A stretch of DNA of 64,000 nucleotides from Alphaproteobacteria bacterium (GTDB lineage Bacteria; Pseudomonadota; Alphaproteobacteria; UBA8366; Aestuariispiraceae). The notes under the pieces were generated by a model. It saw only the letters and a list, made by a program, of their open reading frames with translations. It ran no database searches and was not told where the DNA came from. Positions 39,267 to 47,389 of this stretch are shown one piece after another (positions within the stretch are counted from its first letter, which is position 1; each line of letters begins with the position of its first letter). Where the stretch lies: assembly GCA_030065235.1 (NCBI GenBank), contig JASJDC010000013.1:88755-152754 (forward strand). Reading direction: 5' to 3'. The translations under genes were made by a program, and so were the position numbers.

Positions 39267-39348
39267 CATTTACGATCGAACAAGCACAAAACCGGTGCAG
39301 CAAAGTTCAGACTTCGCCGCGCGCCGAAGCCTGTTCCACGGGCTAGGC

Positions 39349-40227
39349 TCAATGTTGCAACAGGTTTTGCGCCAGGGCGCGCAGCTTGTCGGCGCTTTGT
39401 GGGATCGTGTCGCCGCTGGTCATCAGACGTTGTTGGGCGCGGCCATATTCGGCGGCGCGGGAGTCGAGAATTGTTTCTAAATCGGTCATGGCGTCCTTGT
39501 TGCGCGCCATCGGGCGCAGGTCGCCTTGGGCGATTACCCGCGCCATGTGTTCTTCCGGCGCCGCCTGGATCCAAATCGTGTGACAGCGCTCGAGAAGATG
39601 GGCGTAAGTATCTGATTCAGATACGATACCGCCGGCTGTGGAAATCACCGCCTCGGTGTGCTCGTCGATGATCCGTTGGAGCATCTTACGCTCATAGCGG
39701 CGAAAGGCGGTCTGGCCGTTCAGCGCCATGATCTCGCCGACGCCGCCGCCATATTCCTGCTCAATCAAGCGGTTGAGCTCGATGAAAGGCACGCCCAGAT
39801 CCTCGGCCAAGCGGCGGCCGAGCGTCGTCTTCCCGGCCCCGCGCAACCCGACCAGCGCGATCCGGCCCGCCCGCTGTCCGACGCCGTTTCCGTCGGCCGC
39901 CCGCGCAAGACCCGCCTCAACCTGCGCGAGTTCGCTGTCAGACAAAGCCGTCAACCGGTCGATGATCGCCGCCAACCGCTTGGGCGGCGCCGCCATGCCG
40001 GTCGCCAATTCCGCCAGATCGACATCCATCGCATCGGCGACCTGACGCAGGACCGAGACAGTCGGATTCGCCGCGCCGGACTCCAGTTGCGCCAGATAGC
40101 GCTCTGAAACGCCGGATTCCTGGGCCAGGATGCGCCGCGACAGGCCGCGTTTGGCGCGCCGCCGGCGAACCCGCGCGCCCAACGCGCTCAACTGGCGCGC
40201 CGTCTCGTCACTATGCCGGTCAGACAT
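39349..40227 (-). CDS. boxR: Transcriptional regulator BoxR (HTH plus shikimate-kinase-like domain)
   Basis: The product is a 292-residue regulator. The N-terminal XRE-type HTH is at about 18-72 (LAQESGVSERYLAQLESG). The C-terminal domain (about 120-285) has the shikimate-kinase fold with Walker A GLRGAGKT at 127-134. In BzdR/BoxR the kinase-like domain binds benzoyl-CoA and relieves repression. The ATG at 40227 has GGAGACGGA about 8 nt upstream. It lies 143 bp upstream of boxC on the same strand, with candidate operators on both sides of the gene. Confidence 0.95.
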   Translation of the reverse strand: MSDRHSDETARQLSALGARVRRRRAKRGLSRRILAQESGVSERYLAQLESGAANPTVSVLRQVADAMDVDLAELATGMAAPPKRLAAIIDRLTALSDSELAQVEAGLARAADGNGVGQRAGRIALVGLRGAGKTTLGRRLAEDLGVPFIELNRLIEQEYGGGVGEIMALNGQTAFRRYERKMLQRIIDEHTEAVISTAGGIVSESDTYAHLLERCHTIWIQAAPEEHMARVIAQGDLRPMARNKDAMTDLETILDSRAAEYGRAQQRLMTSGDTIPQSADKLRALAQNLLQH

Positions 40228-40306
40228 TATCGAATCCGTCTCCATCAAACATGACGCGGGACTGGGCCGGTCGGCCCGTCCGTGCTTGCGTCAGACAGTA
40301 TGATGA

Positions 40307-40320
40307 TGCACTATAGTGCA
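40307..40320. promoter_or_regulatory. Candidate BoxR operator between boxR and the flavodoxin gene
   Basis: TGCACTATAGTGCA is a perfect 14-bp palindrome placed almost exactly midway between the divergent starts of boxR (40227) and the flavodoxin gene (40398). Its core ACTATAGT reads TATAGT on both strands and could serve as a -10 element in each direction. TGCA half-sites fit the BzdR/BoxR family. It would couple autoregulation of boxR with control of the rightward benzoate operon. Confidence 0.78.
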
Positions 40321-40397
40321 TTGATCAACGTCAACCTGAGCAGCTTATGCCGTTCGGGACATTTCGTTTGGCGGCCGCTCAAGAGAGGATACAGCCC

Positions 40398-40868
40398 GTG
40401 ATCACCATTTTTGTGGGAACCATGACCGGAACCGCCGAACTCTGCGCCGACGAAATGGCCGACGCGCTGCAGGCGCGAGGGGTGGAAACGGAAATCCGGC
40501 TGATGGATGGGCTGGACGAGACGGCGCTGGCGGCGCCGGGCGACGTCATCATTTGCAGCTCGACCTACGGCCAGGGCGACGTGCCGGACAATGCGCAAGC
40601 CTTCATCGAGGCGCTGCAAACGGCGAAGCCGGATCTTAGCGGCGTTCGGTTCGGCCTGTTCGCACTTGGGGACATGACCTACGCTCAGACCTTCTGTTTC
40701 GGCGGCAAACAGTTCGACGAGACCTTGAGCGCACTTGGCGCGCAACGGGTGGGTGAAGTGCATCGGCACGACGCCAGCGGCGGAACGCTGCCGGAGGATG
40801 AGGCCGGGGAATGGGCCGCGGAATGGGCCAATCTGTTGACCCAGAGCGCGGAAAGCGTCGCGGCCTAG
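40398..40868 (+). CDS. Flavodoxin-like electron carrier
   Basis: The product is a 156-residue flavodoxin-fold protein. The FMN-phosphate loop is GTMTGTAE near residue 6, with later FMN loops SSTYGQGDVPDN near 55 and FALGDMTYAQTFC near 94. It is a one-domain electron carrier, not a CPR-type reductase. The GTG at 40398 has GAGAGGA about 8 nt upstream. It is the first gene right of the candidate BoxR operator and leads the benzoate-CoA ligase operon. With no boxA in sight, it could donate electrons to BoxB, though its own reductase is not in the window. Confidence 0.87.
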   Translation: MITIFVGTMTGTAELCADEMADALQARGVETEIRLMDGLDETALAAPGDVIICSSTYGQGDVPDNAQAFIEALQTAKPDLSGVRFGLFALGDMTYAQTFCFGGKQFDETLSALGAQRVGEVHRHDASGGTLPEDEAGEWAAEWANLLTQSAESVAA

Positions 40869-40906
40869 AATGAAAAGACGCAACAGGGCCAGAAGAGGAT
40901 TGGGCG

Positions 40907-41395
40907 ATGTCTAAAACCGAGGCCGTGACGACGGCGCAACGGGACTTCACCAACTGGATCGCCGCCATCGCGCATACGATCGCCCACCGGCCTCTGGACA
41001 CGGCGCTGCAGGATCACCTGAACACCGCCTTCCCGCCCGCAGGCACGGTGTTCCAAACCCTCAAATCGCTGTGTGAAACCGGCGTCGCCGAGGGTTGGCT
41101 CTGCAACCGGGAACAGGGCGGCGTTAAGTTTGGGCGCATCCTGAAACCGGGCGAGAAGACGGCGGGCTTCTCGGTCGATGTCGTCGAGATGGACCGGGTG
41201 GTCGGCCCGCGCCACGCCCATCCCAACGGCGAAATCGACATGATCATGGCGCTTGAGGACGGCGCAGCGTTTGACGGCGCCGGCGACGGCTGGCTGGTTT
41301 ATGGGCCCAGGACCGCGCATGCGCCGACCGTGACCGGCGGCAAGGCGTTGATCCTGTATCTTCTGCCGGCGGGTGCGATCGACTTTAACGCCTGA
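40907..41395 (+). CDS. DUF4863 family protein (4-hydroxylaminobenzoate lyase-like)
   Basis: The product is a 162-residue soluble protein. The C-terminal half looks cupin-like, with potential metal ligands in GPRHAHPNGEIDMIM and GPRTAHAPTV. The DUF4863 family includes PnbB-type 4-hydroxylaminobenzoate lyase and is also found in box-type benzoate clusters, where its role is unclear. It lies 38 bp after the flavodoxin and 60 bp before the ligase. No nitroaromatic reductase is present nearby, so the lyase activity should not be assumed. Confidence 0.75.
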   Translation: MSKTEAVTTAQRDFTNWIAAIAHTIAHRPLDTALQDHLNTAFPPAGTVFQTLKSLCETGVAEGWLCNREQGGVKFGRILKPGEKTAGFSVDVVEMDRVVGPRHAHPNGEIDMIMALEDGAAFDGAGDGWLVYGPRTAHAPTVTGGKALILYLLPAGAIDFNA

Positions 41396-41455
41396 TCCGG
41401 CGCGGCGTCCTGCGCTAGAACAAGAACAGCCGGGCGGAACACAGGGGGAAGCTTT

Positions 41456-43018
41456 ATGACCGACGGCGCGCGGCGCTTCGGCGATCTCTATAACGCGGCG
41501 TCAGACCTGATCGGCCGCAATCTGAAGGCCGGGCGCGGCGGCAAGACCGCCTATATCGTGGGCGACCAACGCTACAGCTATGACGATGTCGAGGCGCTGT
41601 CGAACCGCTTCGCAAACCTGCTCGGCGCGCTGGGCGTCGGGCGCGAGGCGCGCGTCCTGCTCTGCATGCTCGACACGATTGATCTGGTCGCCGCCTTTCT
41701 CGGCGCGATCAAGGCCGGGGTCGTCCCGGTTCCGGTCAATACACGGCTCACGCAAGACGATTACGGCTATATGCTGGACGACAGCCGGGCCGAGGCCCTG
41801 GTCGTCTCCGACCCGCTGGCCGATCTGTTCCCCGAGCCGCTGACCCGGCATCCGACTCTAAAAGCGGCGCTGATTTCGGAGAGTACGGAAGACCGGCCCG
41901 AATTTCAGGCCCTCACACCGTTGATGGCGGCGGCGGAGAGCGTCTTCGAGCCGGCGCCGACCCGCCGCGGCGATATCTGTTTCTGGCTCTATACATCAGG
42001 CACGACGGGTCAGCCCAAGGGCGTCGTGCACGCCCACGAGCATCTGATCGCCACGGCCGACACCTATGGCGCGCAGGTGCTGGGTCTGCGCGACGACGAT
42101 GTGGTCTTTTCCGCGGCCAAGCTGTTCTTCGCCTATGGTTTGGGCAACGCCCTGACCTTCCCTATGGCGGCCGGCGCGACGACCATCCTCCTCCCCGGTC
42201 CGCCGACCCCGGACGCGGTCAATGCGATCCTGCGCGACGGGCGGCCGACTGTCTTCTATGGCGTGCCCACACTATTCGGCATGCTGCTGGCGTCTCAGGA
42301 CCTGCCAAGCCCGGGCGCGCATGCGTTGCGTCTCTGCACCTCCGCCGGCGAACCACTGCCCGCCGACCTGCTGCGGCGGTGGCGTGACACGACCGGGACC
42401 GACATCATCGACGGAATCGGCACGACCGAAATGCTGCATATCTTCCTGTCGAACAGCCCGGACGATATCACGCCCGGCTCCACAGGGCGCCCGGTCCCTG
42501 GCTATGGCGTCCGGCTGGTCGGCGAGGACGGCCAAGAGGTCGCGAATGGCGAGATCGGCACGCTTGAGGTCAGCGGTCCGAGCGCGGCGCTGATGTATTG
42601 GAACCAGCGCGCCAAGAGCCTGGAGACCTTCCGCGGTCCCTGGACCCGGACCGGCGACAAATATACGCGCACCAAAGATGGCGTGTATGTCTATTCCGGC
42701 CGTACCGACGACATGATGAAAGTCGGCGGCATCTATGTCTCGCCCTTCGAGGTTGAAGCGGCGTTGGTGAAACATGATGCGGTCTTGGAATCCGGGGTCG
42801 TCGGGCAAGCGGACGAGGACGACCTGATTAAACCCAAGGCCTATGTCGTCCTGAACGAGGGCCACGCGCCGTCCGACGCCATGGCGGAGGCGCTGATCGA
42901 CTTCGTCGCACAAGAGTTGGCCGCCTTCAAACGACCGCGCTGGATCGCCTTCATCGACGCCCTGCCGAAGACGGCGACCGGCAAGATCCAGCGTTTCAAG
43001 CTGCGCGCCAACGCCTAG
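41456..43018 (+). CDS. bclA: Benzoate-CoA ligase
   Basis: The product is a 520-residue ANL-family ligase of the benzoate-CoA ligase type. Motifs are the P-loop LYTSGTTGQPKGV, CTSAGEPLPADLL, DGIGTTEMLHIFLS and a C-terminal catalytic Lys in TATGKIQRFKL. It makes benzoyl-CoA from benzoate, CoA and ATP, feeding BoxB/BoxC. The ATG at 41456 follows an AGGGGGAAG ribosome-binding site. It sits in the operon downstream of the BoxR-flanked flavodoxin. Confidence 0.93.
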   Translation: MTDGARRFGDLYNAASDLIGRNLKAGRGGKTAYIVGDQRYSYDDVEALSNRFANLLGALGVGREARVLLCMLDTIDLVAAFLGAIKAGVVPVPVNTRLTQDDYGYMLDDSRAEALVVSDPLADLFPEPLTRHPTLKAALISESTEDRPEFQALTPLMAAAESVFEPAPTRRGDICFWLYTSGTTGQPKGVVHAHEHLIATADTYGAQVLGLRDDDVVFSAAKLFFAYGLGNALTFPMAAGATTILLPGPPTPDAVNAILRDGRPTVFYGVPTLFGMLLASQDLPSPGAHALRLCTSAGEPLPADLLRRWRDTTGTDIIDGIGTTEMLHIFLSNSPDDITPGSTGRPVPGYGVRLVGEDGQEVANGEIGTLEVSGPSAALMYWNQRAKSLETFRGPWTRTGDKYTRTKDGVYVYSGRTDDMMKVGGIYVSPFEVEAALVKHDAVLESGVVGQADEDDLIKPKAYVVLNEGHAPSDAMAEALIDFVAQELAAFKRPRWIAFIDALPKTATGKIQRFKLRANA

Positions 43019-43020
43019 CC

Positions 43021-43839
43021 TTGTCCGAACCGGCAAGCATACGCCGCGATGTGGTCGCGGGCGGTCATCGTTTGGAATGCGTCTGGCGCCCTGCCGCTTC
43101 TGACGATGCAGGCCCTGTGTTGGTTTTTCTGCATGAAGGACTCGGATCGGTGGCCCTTTGGAAGGATTTCCCAGCCTCCATAGGCGCGGCGGTCGGCGCG
43201 GCGGTGCTGATCTATTCCCGCGCCGGCTACGGCGACAGCGAAAAGCGCAGCGCGGCCTACAGACCGGATTACATGCATCAAGAGGCGATCGCGGTTTTGC
43301 CGGCAATCCTGGCCGCGTTCGAGATCAAGAAGCCGATCCTGATCGGCCATAGCGACGGCGCCTCGATCGCGCTCATCCATGCCGGCGCCTTTCCCGATAG
43401 CGTCGCCGGCGTCGCCGCGCTGGCCCCGCATGTCTTCGTCGAGGACGTCTCAATCACGTCCATCGCTGCGGCCAAAACCGCTTTCGAAACCACCGACTTG
43501 GCCAAGCGGCTGGCCGCTTATCACGCCGACCCAGAGGGCGCGTTCCGGCAATGGAACCGGATCTGGCTCGATCCGGCGTTCCGGGATTGGGATATCAGCG
43601 ACAGCGTCGCACACATCACCGCGCCGATCCTGACAGTTCAGGGCCTAGACGACGAATACGGCACGCTTGCCCAACTCGACAGGATTGAGCGCGTGGCGGC
43701 TGCGACCACCGTCCGACGCGTAGAGCTTGCGTCCTGCGGTCACGCGCCGCATCGTGATCAGCCGGAGACGACACGAGAAACGCTCGTCGACTTCTGCCGG
43801 ACCCTTTCCGACACCGCCACGCGAGAACCTTCCCGATGA
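43021..43839 (+). CDS. Alpha/beta hydrolase of the benzoate cluster
   Basis: The product is a 272-residue alpha/beta-hydrolase fold protein. The oxyanion segment is FLHEGLGSV and the nucleophile elbow is IGHSDGAS with Ser near residue 112. The acid follows in VQGLDDEYG and the His in ASCGHAPH. All three triad residues can be seen, so it should be active. It may hydrolyse an ester substrate to benzoate, or a CoA thioester as a relief valve; this is inference. It starts at a TTG 2 bp after the ligase stop and overlaps the next gene by 4 bp. Confidence 0.82.
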   Translation: MSEPASIRRDVVAGGHRLECVWRPAASDDAGPVLVFLHEGLGSVALWKDFPASIGAAVGAAVLIYSRAGYGDSEKRSAAYRPDYMHQEAIAVLPAILAAFEIKKPILIGHSDGASIALIHAGAFPDSVAGVAALAPHVFVEDVSITSIAAAKTAFETTDLAKRLAAYHADPEGAFRQWNRIWLDPAFRDWDISDSVAHITAPILTVQGLDDEYGTLAQLDRIERVAAATTVRRVELASCGHAPHRDQPETTRETLVDFCRTLSDTATREPSR

Positions 43840-44963
43840 CCGCGCCTCCCCGCGCCGCTGACAGCGCCCAAAGCCCGCATAGCCCCGAGCCGGTGCGGCC
43901 CGTCAAACCGATCCGGCCGGATGACGGCCTCGACTATTCCGCGATCGATCCCCCGGCTTTCGGCGAGACGGTGGAGATCGTCCCGGGCGTGCAATGGCTG
44001 CGCATGCCGGTGCCCTTCGCTCTGGAGCATATCAATCTCTGGATGCTGGAAGATGTGCATCCGGCGACCGGCGCGCCCGCCTGGACCCTGGTCGATAGCG
44101 GCATCGGGTCCAACACGACACAAGCGCTTTGGCGCGCGCTGTTTGACGGCTCGGCGGGCCTGCGCAAGCCCTGGCGGCTGATCACGACCCACTATCACCC
44201 GGATCATTTCGGGCTCGCCGGCTGGCTTTCCGAGCAATATGGATGCGAGCTCTGGATGACCGAGGCCGAATGGCTAACCGGAACCCTCTTGTGGCGCATC
44301 CCGGAAGACGAATGGGTCGAGAGCCAGGATCGGTTTTTCGCGCGTCACGGCCTGTCGGACGACATCCGCGCCTATCACTTGAAAGGCGGTCAGAAATACC
44401 GGGAAGGCGTGCGACGACCGCCGGAGTCGGTACGGCAGATTCGCGACGGCGAGCGGATCGCGATCAATGGGAAACACTGGCGCGTCACCACCGCCAAGGG
44501 CCACGCGGCCGACCTGGCGACCCTTTGGAACGAAACGGACGGCGTCTTGATTTCGGGCGATCAGATTCTGCCGCAGATCAGCCCGATCGTGCCGGTCTGG
44601 TGGTACCGCGCCGGGATGCGGCCGTTGGGCGACTTCCTGCGGAATTTCGACAAATTCGCGGCGTTGCCGGCGGAGACCCTCATCCTGCCCTCGCACCGGC
44701 AGCCGTTTCGCGGCGTGCATGATCGGATCGCGCAGATCAGGGCGCATCACGCTGACCGGCTGGATGCGGTCGCGCGCCACCTCGCCGAACACGGCTCGAG
44801 CACGGCGGCGCACGCATCCCTGGCGATCTTCCCCCATGCCCAGGACGCGATGAACATGTTGTTCGCCTTGGGCGAGACGATTGCCCATCTGGAGCATTTG
44901 GTCGAGACCGGCCGCGCCGACCGGCATGACGATGGCGCGGCGCTTACCTACAGCCCGATATGA
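43836..44963 (+). CDS. Metallo-beta-lactamase-fold hydrolase
   Basis: The product is a 375-residue MBL-fold protein with the full zinc motif THYHPDHFGLAG near residue 115, then GHAADLATLW and SGDQILPQISP supplying further ligands, and SHRQPFRG near 290. The N-terminal 45 residues are Pro-rich and probably disordered. The start ATGA overlaps the hydrolase stop. The group resembles glyoxalase II/thioesterase-like MBLs that turn up in CoA pathways. It may hydrolyse a CoA thioester, but the substrate is unknown. Confidence 0.84.
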   Translation: MTAPPRAADSAQSPHSPEPVRPVKPIRPDDGLDYSAIDPPAFGETVEIVPGVQWLRMPVPFALEHINLWMLEDVHPATGAPAWTLVDSGIGSNTTQALWRALFDGSAGLRKPWRLITTHYHPDHFGLAGWLSEQYGCELWMTEAEWLTGTLLWRIPEDEWVESQDRFFARHGLSDDIRAYHLKGGQKYREGVRRPPESVRQIRDGERIAINGKHWRVTTAKGHAADLATLWNETDGVLISGDQILPQISPIVPVWWYRAGMRPLGDFLRNFDKFAALPAETLILPSHRQPFRGVHDRIAQIRAHHADRLDAVARHLAEHGSSTAAHASLAIFPHAQDAMNMLFALGETIAHLEHLVETGRADRHDDGAALTYSPI

Positions 44964-45153
44964 AACGGAGCGACAGCGCCGGAATAGGAGGCTGGCGCCA
45001 TCGAAAAGAATGCGCCAAACTTACGGAATTCGGGGCGTCGAGGAATGCGCCATCATGAACAACCGCATAAAGCGGGAGTCGAAGACCGGCTTTTGCCGAT
45101 ACACGAGTACGCGTCCCGCCGGCAAACGGGGCGCCGCAACTGGGAGAAACTGA

Positions 45154-46332
45154 ATGAGAAAATCCTTCGCCTCGCTGGCTCTGGCCGCAACCATGCTGGC
45201 CTCGCCGGCGGTCCTGGCCGAGAGCATCAAGATCGGCTTTGTCACGACGCTGACCACGCCCGCCGCCGTGATCGGCAATGACATGAAGGACGCGTTCGAT
45301 CTGGCCTATGAACATATCGGCGGCAAGATGGGCGATTTCGATGTCGAGGTGATCTACGAGGATGACGGCTTCAAGCCGGAGGTCGGGAAACAGAAGGTCG
45401 ATAAGCTGGTCAAACAGGACGATGTCGATGTCGTGACCGGCTTCATCTGGTCCCACGTGTTGTTGGCCTCGTCCAAGCCGGTGCTTGACGCGGACAAGAT
45501 CCTGATCTCGGCGAACGCAGGTCCGTCGCAACTGGCCGGCAAACGCTGCCACGAGAATTTCTTCAGCGTGTCCTGGCAGAACGACCAGACGCCGATGGCC
45601 TTAGGCGAGGTCCTGAACCAGACGGGCGTCAAGTCCGCCTATCTGATGGCGCCGAACTACGCCGCCGGTAAGAACATGGTGACCGGCGTCGAGCGCACTT
45701 TCAAAGGCGAGATTAAGGGCAAGGACCTGACCCGCTGGGGCGCTGACGCCCAGTTGGACTTCTCCGCCGAACTGGCCAAGGCGAAAGCGTCGGGCGCGGA
45801 AGCGATGTGGGTATTCTATCCGGGCGCGGCGGGCGGCGCCTTTATCCGGCAATTCACGCAAGCGGGCTTGGGCGACTCGATGAAGCTCTACACGGTCTTC
45901 ACCGTCGATGCGATCTCGCTGCCCCGGCTGCAGCAAGGCGGGTTGGACGGCGTGCTCGGCTCCTTCGCGACCCAGACCTGGTCGCCGGACCTGCCGGTCG
46001 AAACAAACCGCAAGTTCGTGTCGGCCTTCCTGGAGAAGCACGGCCGCTATCCGTCCTTTTATGCGGCGCAAGCCTATGATGCGATGTTCTTCATCCGGGA
46101 CGCGGTGGAGAAAGCTGGCGCGAAAGACGCCGCCTCGCTGCGCGCGGCGATGCGGGAAGCCCGGTCGCTGCCAACACGCGGCGCTGTGACCTGGGGGAAC
46201 AACCACTTCCCGATCCAGAATCTTTATGTCCGGGAAGCGGTAACCGACAGCGAAGGCCGCTGGACCACGGAAATCACCGATCTGGTCTACGAGAAGCACC
46301 AGGACCCCTATGCGGCCGAGTGCGCCATGTAG
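45154..46332 (+). CDS. ABC transporter substrate-binding protein, Liv type (candidate benzoate binder)
   Basis: The product is a 392-residue periplasmic binding protein (Peripla_BP_6). A signal peptide MRKSFASLALAATML... ending PAVLA is followed by ESIKIGFVTTLTTPAAVIG. It starts a five-gene importer operon and has GGGAGA 8 nt upstream of the ATG. Its position directly behind benzoate genes suggests an aromatic acid ligand, as in other box loci. A strong hairpin (46356-46384) follows the stop and probably lowers expression of the permease genes relative to this one. Confidence 0.9.
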   Translation: MRKSFASLALAATMLASPAVLAESIKIGFVTTLTTPAAVIGNDMKDAFDLAYEHIGGKMGDFDVEVIYEDDGFKPEVGKQKVDKLVKQDDVDVVTGFIWSHVLLASSKPVLDADKILISANAGPSQLAGKRCHENFFSVSWQNDQTPMALGEVLNQTGVKSAYLMAPNYAAGKNMVTGVERTFKGEIKGKDLTRWGADAQLDFSAELAKAKASGAEAMWVFYPGAAGGAFIRQFTQAGLGDSMKLYTVFTVDAISLPRLQQGGLDGVLGSFATQTWSPDLPVETNRKFVSAFLEKHGRYPSFYAAQAYDAMFFIRDAVEKAGAKDAASLRAAMREARSLPTRGAVTWGNNHFPIQNLYVREAVTDSEGRWTTEITDLVYEKHQDPYAAECAM

Positions 46333-46355
46333 GAGCGGTCACACCTTATTCTGGG

Positions 46356-46384
46356 CGGCGGGGTCTCGGCCCCGCCGTTCTTTT
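46356..46384 (+). terminator. Rho-independent terminator/attenuator after the binding-protein gene
   Basis: CGGCGGGG (46356-46363) pairs perfectly with CCCCGCCG (46370-46377) around a 6-nt loop, followed by TTCTTTT. It lies 23 bp after the binding-protein stop and 75 bp before the permease, the usual place for partial termination in ABC importer operons. Confidence 0.85.
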
Positions 46385-46459
46385 GGTCCCGCGCCCGTCG
46401 CGGAATTCTGAGTTCCACCTGTACGTTTTTGACGAATCCCGCCCGCCCCGGTCCTCGCC

Positions 46460-47383
46460 ATGGATATGTCGCTCTTCCTGATCCAATTGCTGAACGGCCT
46501 GCAATACGGCGTGTTGCTGTTTCTGGTCGCAGCCGGCCTGACGCTGGTCTTCGGGATCATGGACTTCATCAATCTGGCGCATGGATCCTTCTACATGATC
46601 GGCGCCTATCTCTGCGGCACGATCACGGCGGTGACCGATAGTTTCTTGTTGGGCGTCCTGCTCGGCGTGCCGCTGACGGCCTTGGTCGGCTATGTCACCG
46701 AGCGCAGCGTGATCCAGACGCTGTATCAGCGTGACCACTTGGACCATGTGCTGGCGACTTTCGGGCTGATCCTGATTTTCGACACCGGCGTGCATATCAT
46801 CTGGGGCGCCGAAGGCATGGCGATCCCGCTCCCCGCCTGGCTCGAGACCAGCGTGCCCCTGGTCGGCGACAGTCAGTTCCCAACCTACCGGATCGCGATC
46901 ATTGCGGTCGGGCTGGCGGTCGCCGCCGGGCTCTACTTCGTCGTCAACCACACCAAGACCGGCATGCTGATCCGCGCCGGCGCGTCGAACCGGCGCATGG
47001 TCGAGGCGCTTGGCGTCGACATCCGGCTGCTCTTCGCTCTGGTCTTCTCGGTCGGCGTCGCGATCGCGGGCGCCAGCGGCATGATGATTGCGCCGATCAC
47101 CGAAGCCCGGATCGGCATGGGCAACGACATCATCATCATCGCCTTCGTCGTGATCATTATCGGCGGCATCGGCTCGATCAAAGGCGCCTTCGTCGGCGCG
47201 CTCATCGTCGGCATGATCGACACGCTGGGCCGGTCCTATCTCGATCAGATGATGAAGCTCTTCATGTCGGTCGACGCGGCGGAGACGGCGGCCCCCGCTA
47301 TCTCGGCCATGCTGGTCTATATCCTGATGGCGATCGTCCTGGCGCTGCGGCCGCAAGGCCTGTTCCCGCCGAAGACGCGGTAG
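46460..47383 (+). CDS. Branched-chain-type ABC permease (LivH-like)
   Basis: The product is a 307-residue inner-membrane permease of the LivH family with about eight hydrophobic segments. The characteristic start is LLNGLQYGVLLFLVAAGLTL, followed by MDFINLAHGSFYMIGAY; the C-terminal GGIGSIKGAFVGALIVG contacts the ATPase. It pairs with the LivM-like protein 6 bp downstream. ATG at 46460 is used; an ATG at 46466 is also possible. Confidence 0.92.
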   Translation: MDMSLFLIQLLNGLQYGVLLFLVAAGLTLVFGIMDFINLAHGSFYMIGAYLCGTITAVTDSFLLGVLLGVPLTALVGYVTERSVIQTLYQRDHLDHVLATFGLILIFDTGVHIIWGAEGMAIPLPAWLETSVPLVGDSQFPTYRIAIIAVGLAVAAGLYFVVNHTKTGMLIRAGASNRRMVEALGVDIRLLFALVFSVGVAIAGASGMMIAPITEARIGMGNDIIIIAFVVIIIGGIGSIKGAFVGALIVGMIDTLGRSYLDQMMKLFMSVDAAETAAPAISAMLVYILMAIVLALRPQGLFPPKTR

Positions 47384-47389
47384 GGCGCG

